Origin: FEN-727 sp036508635
Lineage (GTDB): Bacteria > Actinomycetota > Geothermincolia > Fen-727 > Anoxymicrobiaceae
Direction: 5' to 3'
Length of the DNA: 10,830 bases
Assembly: GCA_036508635.1 (NCBI GenBank)
Contig: DATCGY010000085.1
Coordinates: forward strand, 1 to 10,830
Positions 7,701 to 10,830 of the stretch are shown here, piece after piece. Positions within the stretch are counted from its first letter, which is position 1, and every line of letters starts with the position of its first letter. The notes beneath the pieces are model-generated. The model made no database searches, had not been told where the DNA came from, and worked only from the letters and a program-made list of their open reading frames with translations. A program made the translations under genes and the position numbers.

Positions 7701-8064
7701 TGACCCGGGCTTCGCCGCGGACGCAGTGGCACTCGTCGAATCCGTGAAGAGCTCCGGGCTTTGGAAGAGGGCCAAGGCGAGCGACCGGTGCATGGTAGAG
7801 GTGCCTTTCAGCATGCTGCACGGGGACGCAGAGCCCCCCACCCTGCTCAGGGGGAAGATAGACCTGGTGTTCCATGAGGACGACGGCTGGGTCATCGTCG
7901 ACTACAAGACCGACAGGCCGTCAGGTCCTACAGCCGAACCCCTCGTTGCGACGCATGAGGGTCAGGTCAGACTCTATGCCGACGCGTGGAAGGCGTGTAG
8001 CGGCGAGGAGGTCATGGAGGTCGGCATCCTTTTCGTGGCAACCGGCGAGTATGCCAAGGTCTGA
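4708..8064 (+). CDS. addA: AddA-like ATP-dependent helicase/nuclease subunit A (UvrD/RecB family)
   Basis: A 1118-residue superfamily 1A helicase with a C-terminal nuclease, the motor subunit of the AddAB break-processing enzyme. GTG 4708 is chosen because it overlaps the addB stop as GTGA and follows the purine-rich AGGGAGCTGAGGGGG (4691-4705). GTG 4681 in frame has no ribosome site. Motifs in order: Q-motif-like DAEQRNRI (11-18), Walker A AAAGTGKTT (30-38), motif Ia TFTRKAAAEL, GTIHSFC, motif II DEFQD (372-376), motif III GDPKQSIYRFRRAD (from 414), motif IV NFRS (452-455), motif V HKVKGLQ (764-770) and motif VI YVAATRA (845-851). The nuclease domain has His971 in TVVHALLEFE, GKIDLV (Asp1052), VDYKTD (Asp1065, Lys1067) and GQVRLYA (Gln1086, Tyr1090), so it looks active. 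Translational coupling with addB fits equal production of two subunits. RecB or PcrA are less likely given the AddB partner and the layout. Confidence 0.92.
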   Translation: MTGTRKGELPDAEQRNRIKTGLGVNMLVEAAAGTGKTTMLLERMVELIRTGRCQRVSNIAAITFTRKAAAELRSRFQVELEKTDARAEGEERERLDDALHHVEQCFIGTIHSFCARLLRERPLESGTDISFEEIDDSDDELLLAQAWEEFAATAIADDPDGIIEKMRAHRLEFGDLAGAFVEYAESHDVDEWPLSDCEVEMPTAAWMNAQIHSYVEHMERVHPELPDDDGKPERLKERYRTIPLRFRQNQPLDLPAAVDIIEILNGKAPSMNQELKKALTKDEKQLVKGEQDEWKARKESIDTAGIMEKWLLLRYQVALEVLEAARRHYDGMRERAGVLNFQDLLMKAAALLREHPRVRRYFSGRYTHVLVDEFQDTDPIQAEMMLLLTASDMDTAGLDWLDCVPREGALFVVGDPKQSIYRFRRADIATYNLVKEKFQQWEGAEVLELFANFRSGEEILEFVDVCFCDEFEAPGTPTPESPSYVRLVKCRSEANEGDLDGVKTLRVPCDAEGKVDRDAEVDAIARFIVNAVAEGHTVARRAPAEGDEPEPARVTYGDFMIITRIKDELDPLARKLQELGAPCQVSGSTGLAKVPELKMLLACLKAAANPDNPVLAVAALRSELFGISDQALYRFKKARGRFDYRVGRDVPAELPGEEREAFANAFERLGRYSQLLSRLPVVTALERIAEDLGLFALAGAREGGDVAAGSIAKALEILRCGREGRWTLPQALETLEEISSGEIESDGMSALPEKRDAVRIMNLHKVKGLQAPVVFLAGVSKPGKFPSKFHVDRHTGKTLGYMEIRRPPYRKDRGSGTLVACPFDWGSKQKAEDLFADKEKLRLRYVAATRAESLLVISLSEGEKEGRWSEFEDALASEEQLDAPPETRDVPRAGPASRPCASPEEAAAAIRSRLARSGVPTYGLKGAKEFAQDAAGIAPALRRTPIEREMDSLEDVLDDAERGVYWGTVVHALLEFEMASPAGDLSSIAASLLEENGLDPGFAADAVALVESVKSSGLWKRAKASDRCMVEVPFSMLHGDAEPPTLLRGKIDLVFHEDDGWVIVDYKTDRPSGPTAEPLVATHEGQVRLYADAWKACSGEEVMEVGILFVATGEYAKV

Positions 8065-8121
8065 GCCTGCCCGGCCTGGCGAGATGATGTATGACGGTAT
8101 GACCGTACCAAGGGGGAATCC

Positions 8122-8892
8122 GTGTTAGGAGCAATAGCAGGAGATGTGATCGGGTCGGTTTACGAGTTTGACAACATCAAGACCACCGATTTCCCGCTCT
8201 TCAGAGCCGACTCGACATTCACCGATGACACGGTTCTAACCATCGCGGTGGCCGACGTGCTCCTGAACGGCGGGGACTACGTGGGAGTGTTCAAGGACTA
8301 TTTCAAGAGGTATCCCGGCAGAAGTTACGGTGGGATGTTCCAGGCCTGGGCGTCCTCGGCCGAGACTGCGCCATACAACAGCTTCGGCAACGGCTCGGCG
8401 ATGAGAGTGAGCCCGGTGGGGTTCGCGTTCGACAAGCTTGATGAGGTGCTGATAGAAGCGGAGAGGACCGCGGAGGTCACCCACAACCACCCCGAGGGGA
8501 TAAAGGGGGCCCAGGCTGTTGCGGCCGCCATCTTCCTGGCGAGGAAAGGGAACAGCAAGGAAGAGATCAAGCAGTACGTCGAGGAATGGTGCGGCTACGA
8601 CCTGGGGGAGCCGCTCGACGAGATAAGGAAGTACTACACCTACGATGTGACCTGCCAGGGCTCGGTACCCCAGTCGATCATCGCGTTCCTGGAATCTAAC
8701 GACTTCGAAGACGCCATTCGAAAAGCGGTGAGCCTGGGCGGGGACAGCGACACGATAGCCTGTATCACCGGCGGCATAGCGCAGGCCTTCTACGGGGGTG
8801 TGCCCGACCACATCGCCGGTGAAGTCATCGAACGGCTGGACGACGGCTTGAGGTCTGTAGTAACGGAGTTTATGAACAGGTACTGCCGCTGA
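8122..8892 (+). CDS. ADP-ribosylglycohydrolase (ARH/DraG family)
   Basis: A 256-residue protein of normal length for the compact bacterial members. The family removes ADP-ribose from proteins, nucleic acids or small molecules by a two-magnesium hydrolysis. GTG 8122 follows AAGGGGG (8110-8116) at good spacing and puts the family's first block (LGAIAGDVIGSVYEF) at the very N-terminus. Metal-site motifs are complete: FTDDT (33-37), GNGSAMRVSPVG (89-100), HNHPEG (121-126) and SLGGDSDT (204-211, with Asp208 and Asp210 as expected ligands). No signal peptide or membrane segment is seen, so it is cytoplasmic. It starts 57 bases after addA with no clear terminator between. A small dyad (ACGGT 8094-8098, ACCGT 8102-8106) sits in the gap, so read-through from addBA is possible. 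No ADP-ribosyltransferase is encoded in the window, and the substrate cannot be told from sequence. The dinitrogenase-reductase regulator DraG itself is unlikely without nif genes. Confidence 0.9.
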   Translation: MLGAIAGDVIGSVYEFDNIKTTDFPLFRADSTFTDDTVLTIAVADVLLNGGDYVGVFKDYFKRYPGRSYGGMFQAWASSAETAPYNSFGNGSAMRVSPVGFAFDKLDEVLIEAERTAEVTHNHPEGIKGAQAVAAAIFLARKGNSKEEIKQYVEEWCGYDLGEPLDEIRKYYTYDVTCQGSVPQSIIAFLESNDFEDAIRKAVSLGGDSDTIACITGGIAQAFYGGVPDHIAGEVIERLDDGLRSVVTEFMNRYCR

Positions 8893-8903
8893 ACCCCCGG
8901 TAG

Positions 8904-9731
8904 TCAGCCTGACAACACGAGCCCGACGACCACGTTGTCCCAGTCGACCTCGAAGGGCTTGCCGCAGCTCGGGTCGCAGCAGGTCACGGTCATCGAACTG
9001 CCGGGTCCGTAACCCCTGTTGCCCTCGACCCGATCTATCCGGAACGGCAGCGAGACCTGCTGGTGTCGGCCGCAGTGTTCGCAATCGACCTCGACCCTCT
9101 TCTGGAGGGTCTGTCCCACGAGGACCTGCTCGGGATGCGCGATCACATAGTCAATATCGATGGAGTACGGCGCGAGCACGCGCGTTATCTGCTTCCTGAA
9201 CTTGGTCGGTGCGTTGATCATGAAACTGAGGCAGACCGGCAGTTGCACGGCATCCGCACCATCGATCTCGATGCCCAGCGGCAGCTCTGTCACATTGATG
9301 GAAACGACGGCGCGTTGTCCCCCGATGAAGAGGTAGATGATCCCGGGGATGATCCAGAGAAGCAGCAGGAGGATCGTGATTGCGACGCTGGGCCTCCTCT
9401 TCCTCGTGTAGATATACAGGCCGGGGACATTGCCCTGAGGCACGAAACCCTGGCCGACCAGCCCGGCCCCGATCGAGGCGAGGAGACCTTGCAGTTCACT
9501 ATCCTCAATGAGCCTGGTGATCACACCCGGGTTCGTCTTCAAGATCGATCCAATCCACTGTTGTCCGCTGCCGATCCCAGTATACGCCGCGCCGGTGACA
9601 CCTGAAGCGCTCTTCCGGACGAATGTTGCCTGGCTCGCGGGGTCAAGCACGGTACGCTTTCCATATCGGGAGTCGGTCTCGACTGGGTACACAGGAATAA
9701 CGCTGAATCCGATGTCACAGGGGGGTTTCAT
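8904..9731 (-). CDS. Unrecognised protein with one membrane segment and a C-terminal Cys cluster
   Basis: A 275-residue protein read from ATG 9731-9729 that I do not recognise. The frame stays open upstream to ATG 9965, but that start would run almost 200 bases antisense into the next gene. At 9731 there is no clear ribosome site, so the start is uncertain. Residues 1-108 are mildly polar with Gly-rich patches (TGAAYTGIGSGQQWIGS). A basic TRKRRPS (109-115) precedes a strong single hydrophobic segment (about 116-137, ILLLLLWIIPGIIYLFIGG). The second half is a soluble region ending in a likely metal site: CEHC (Cys217, Cys220), then CCDPSC (Cys251, Cys252, Cys256). The basic side before the segment suggests the N-terminal part is cytoplasmic, but topology is uncertain and four reactive cysteines would more usually sit inside the cell. 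It converges on the hydrolase gene (11 bases between stops) and diverges from the cyclotransferase-like gene. Confidence 0.72.
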   Translation of the reverse strand: MKPPCDIGFSVIPVYPVETDSRYGKRTVLDPASQATFVRKSASGVTGAAYTGIGSGQQWIGSILKTNPGVITRLIEDSELQGLLASIGAGLVGQGFVPQGNVPGLYIYTRKRRPSVAITILLLLLWIIPGIIYLFIGGQRAVVSINVTELPLGIEIDGADAVQLPVCLSFMINAPTKFRKQITRVLAPYSIDIDYVIAHPEQVLVGQTLQKRVEVDCEHCGRHQQVSLPFRIDRVEGNRGYGPGSSMTVTCCDPSCGKPFEVDWDNVVVGLVLSG

Positions 9732-9768
9732 AATATAGTTGGCAGAACTCAAATCGGGGGTGGCAATA
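9732..9768. promoter_or_regulatory. Short divergent intergenic region
   Basis: Only 37 bases separate the two divergent starts (9731 minus, 9769 plus). It holds AT-rich hexamers usable as -10 boxes on either strand: TATAGT (9734-9739) for the plus strand and TATATT immediately before the minus-strand ATG. It also has the plus-strand ribosome site GGGGGTGG (9756-9763). No -35 is convincing. At least one promoter must lie inside the opposite gene, or a start is misplaced. Confidence 0.35.
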
Positions 9769-10401
9769 ATGGAGAAACCGGACAAATGTCCCGAGTGTGG
9801 ATTGAAAAGAGTCGCAACGATCATATATGGAATGCCAGGGGCTCCAGACGAGGCGATGCAGAAGAGGTTGGACGAAGGCACCGTCAAGTTCGGTGGTTGC
9901 GACGTCGAACCCGGTAACCCGACCTGGGTCTGCTCGGACTGCGGTGCCAGTGACAGCCGGATCACCAGGGCTCGCTACCCGTATTTCGCCTACGGCTCCA
10001 ACATGGACACCGTCCAGATGCGACACAGGTGCCCTGACTCGGTGCCGGTCGCGACCGCCGAGCTCTTCGGCTACCGGTTCATCATCAACAGTCGGGGAGT
10101 GGCCACCATCGTGCAGGATGATTCATCCACCGTGCATGGCGTGCTCTGGCGAACGACAGATGACGACGAGACGAGCCTCGATCGATACGAGGGCGTTGGG
10201 TCCGGGCTGTATTCGAAGCAGTATCTGCGCGTGAAGTCCGAAGACGGGGAAGCAGTGAAGGCGCTGGTCTACGTGGCAGCGGATAGATCTGAGGGCGACC
10301 CCCGAAACGGTTACATGAAGAAGATCTTGGAAGCGGCCGAACGGATGGGCCTCCCCGAGACGTATGTCGCGGAGTTGAAGAAGTGGGTTCGAGGTCAGTA
10401 A
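9769..10401 (+). CDS. Zinc-ribbon / gamma-glutamylcyclotransferase-fold fusion protein
   Basis: A 210-residue cytoplasmic protein with two domains. ATG 9769 is chosen over TTG 9739 and GTG 9760 because GGGGGTGG lies about 5 bases upstream. Residues 1-62 form a likely zinc ribbon: CPEC (Cys7, Cys10), a GGC at Cys44 and CSDC (Cys55, Cys58). It has the IIYG ... VKFGGC ... NPTWVCSDCG pattern seen in small stand-alone bacterial zinc-ribbon proteins. Residues about 70-208 match the GGCT/AIG2-like cyclotransferase fold: YFAYGSNM (72-79, substrate loop), GVLWRTT (124-130) and LDRYEGVGSGLY (138-149), where Glu141 is in the position of the catalytic acid. The fold cyclises gamma-glutamyl amines or peptides to 5-oxoproline, or opens related amide bonds; the exact substrate cannot be told. 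It is divergent from the Cys-cluster membrane protein, which also carries a Cys4-type site. Domain calls are firm, function is not. Confidence 0.85.
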   Translation: MEKPDKCPECGLKRVATIIYGMPGAPDEAMQKRLDEGTVKFGGCDVEPGNPTWVCSDCGASDSRITRARYPYFAYGSNMDTVQMRHRCPDSVPVATAELFGYRFIINSRGVATIVQDDSSTVHGVLWRTTDDDETSLDRYEGVGSGLYSKQYLRVKSEDGEAVKALVYVAADRSEGDPRNGYMKKILEAAERMGLPETYVAELKKWVRGQ

Positions 10402-10436
10402 TCCAGTTGGCAATGCGTTTGAGGATAAGCGTTTTC

Positions 10437-10456
10437 GAACCACTGAGGTTTCTTTT
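10437..10456 (+). terminator. Weak terminator-like hairpin after the cyclotransferase-fold gene
   Basis: GAACC (10437-10441) pairs with GGTTT (10447-10451, last pair G-T) around the loop ACTGA, followed by CTTTT (10452-10456). The stem is only 5 bp, so it would be a poor terminator, but it sits between a stop codon and the next gene's promoter. Confidence 0.3.
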
Positions 10457-10465
10457 GTCGCGTGT

Positions 10466-10471
10466 TAAGAT
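10466..10471 (+). promoter_or_regulatory. -10 box of a probable leaderless transcript
   Basis: TAAGAT fits the TAnnnT pattern and ends 6 bases before ATG 10478, so transcription would begin at or next to the start codon. There is no Shine-Dalgarno sequence before that ATG, which agrees with leaderless translation, common in actinobacteria. No clear -35 is seen. Confidence 0.4.
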
Positions 10472-10477
10472 TGGTCC

Positions 10478-10830
10478 ATGAGCAACACGGTCGTTAGAAG
10501 CCACGGAGGGGTTAGAAAAACACGCACCTTGGTTCGACCTGCGGCGGCTGGGCTCTGTGTCATTCTCCTGTCTCTGCTGGCCGCTTCTTGTGGCGGCAAG
10601 TCGAGTACGTCAACGCCCGCAAAGAGCACGAGTCCAAAGCAGCAGCAAGGCCTTTCCGTCGTGAAGAGCTGGCACGTCGATGATACGACCCACCTGGAGC
10701 CTATGCAGGTGCCCGGGGTGACCGGCGTCTCGGCCAACACCCTCTTCGTGGCGTTTGTCGCGAGTGACAGTGGGCAAGGTCCCACGCGAGGGGGGCCGCC
10801 TCTGGACGGCAAGATCCAGAGCGTCGAGGG
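10478..10830 (+). CDS. Secreted lipoprotein, N-terminal part, truncated by window edge
   Basis: The frame opens at ATG 10478 and is still open after 117 codons at the right edge. The N-terminus is a typical lipoprotein signal: basic residues (Arg14, Lys15, Arg17, Arg20), a hydrophobic core (AAAGLCVILLSLLAAS) and a lipobox LAASC with Cys38 to be lipidated. A Ser/Thr/Lys/Gln-rich linker (about 40-59) follows, as in surface lipoproteins held away from the membrane. From about residue 60 a beta-rich domain begins (VPGVTGVSANTLFVAFVASDSG then GKIQSVEG). It recalls beta-sandwich repeats of secreted actinobacterial and related proteins, but I cannot name it and most of it lies outside the window. 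The signal peptide confirms the start despite the missing ribosome site. It shares its export type with the IPT/TIG lipoprotein but no visible sequence similarity. Confidence 0.8.
   Translation, partial: MSNTVVRSHGGVRKTRTLVRPAAAGLCVILLSLLAASCGGKSSTSTPAKSTSPKQQQGLSVVKSWHVDDTTHLEPMQVPGVTGVSANTLFVAFVASDSGQGPTRGGPPLDGKIQSVE

Noticed and set aside
8236..9084. Minus-strand open frame of 282 codons overlapping the hydrolase and the next gene
   Set aside because: It conflicts with two better-supported genes on opposite strands and shows no domain or ribosome site.
9732..9965. Upstream extension of the minus-strand 275-residue protein to ATG 9965
   Set aside because: The extension is antisense to the zinc ribbon of the divergent gene, whose cysteine motifs are convincing, and its sequence looks non-native.

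Overview
The window comes from a GC-rich bacterium. Proteins carry many Ala/Gly/Arg/Asp/Glu residues, GTG starts are used, and AGG (Arg) and ATA (Ile) codons are frequent. Two secreted lipoproteins are present, one with an IPT/TIG domain. One gene looks leaderless, and an AddAB-type recombination nuclease is encoded rather than RecBCD. Together these fit a high-GC Gram-positive-like lineage such as a deep-branching actinobacterium. That placement is inference from style and content; no rRNA or marker gene is present to settle it.

Layout. (1) Positions 1-283, minus strand: start of a winged-helix protein that runs off the left edge and resembles the DNA-binding front half of wHTH-nucleotidyltransferase proteins. 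It is preceded by a perfect 18-bp palindrome plus a third half-site (303-330), a likely autoregulatory operator. (2) 331-704: no convincing gene, but hairpin-rich GC sequence. (3) 705-1328, plus: an IPT/TIG lipoprotein with a seven-fold GCG repeat in its signal peptide, followed by a hairpin. (4) 1329-1507: a promoter region with an exact TATAAT and a 7-bp inverted repeat. (5) 1508-8064, plus: addB then addA, overlapping by 4 bases (GTGA), the two subunits of a helicase-nuclease that processes double-strand breaks. (6) 8122-8892, plus: an ADP-ribosylglycohydrolase 57 bases after addA, possibly in the same transcript. (7) 8904-9731, minus: an unrecognised protein with one membrane segment and a C-terminal Cys cluster, convergent with the hydrolase. 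(8) 9769-10401, plus: a zinc-ribbon/gamma-glutamylcyclotransferase-fold fusion, divergent from the previous gene. (9) 10478-10830, plus: the start of a second lipoprotein, running off the right edge.

How the genes fit together. addB and addA form one machine. AddA has all the helicase motifs and a nuclease domain. AddB has an intact nuclease domain, but no P-loop was found, and the usual C-terminal iron-sulfur cysteines are mostly replaced. The ADP-ribosylglycohydrolase may be co-transcribed, which would put removal of ADP-ribose beside DNA-end processing; this link is speculative. The other genes look like individually regulated accessory genes. I see no tRNA, rRNA, CRISPR array, transposase or phage gene. 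No wholly new multi-gene system can be claimed from this window alone. The best leads are the AddB lacking its cluster cysteines, the AddBA-hydrolase arrangement, the unrecognised membrane/Cys-cluster protein, and the operator of the left-edge regulator.
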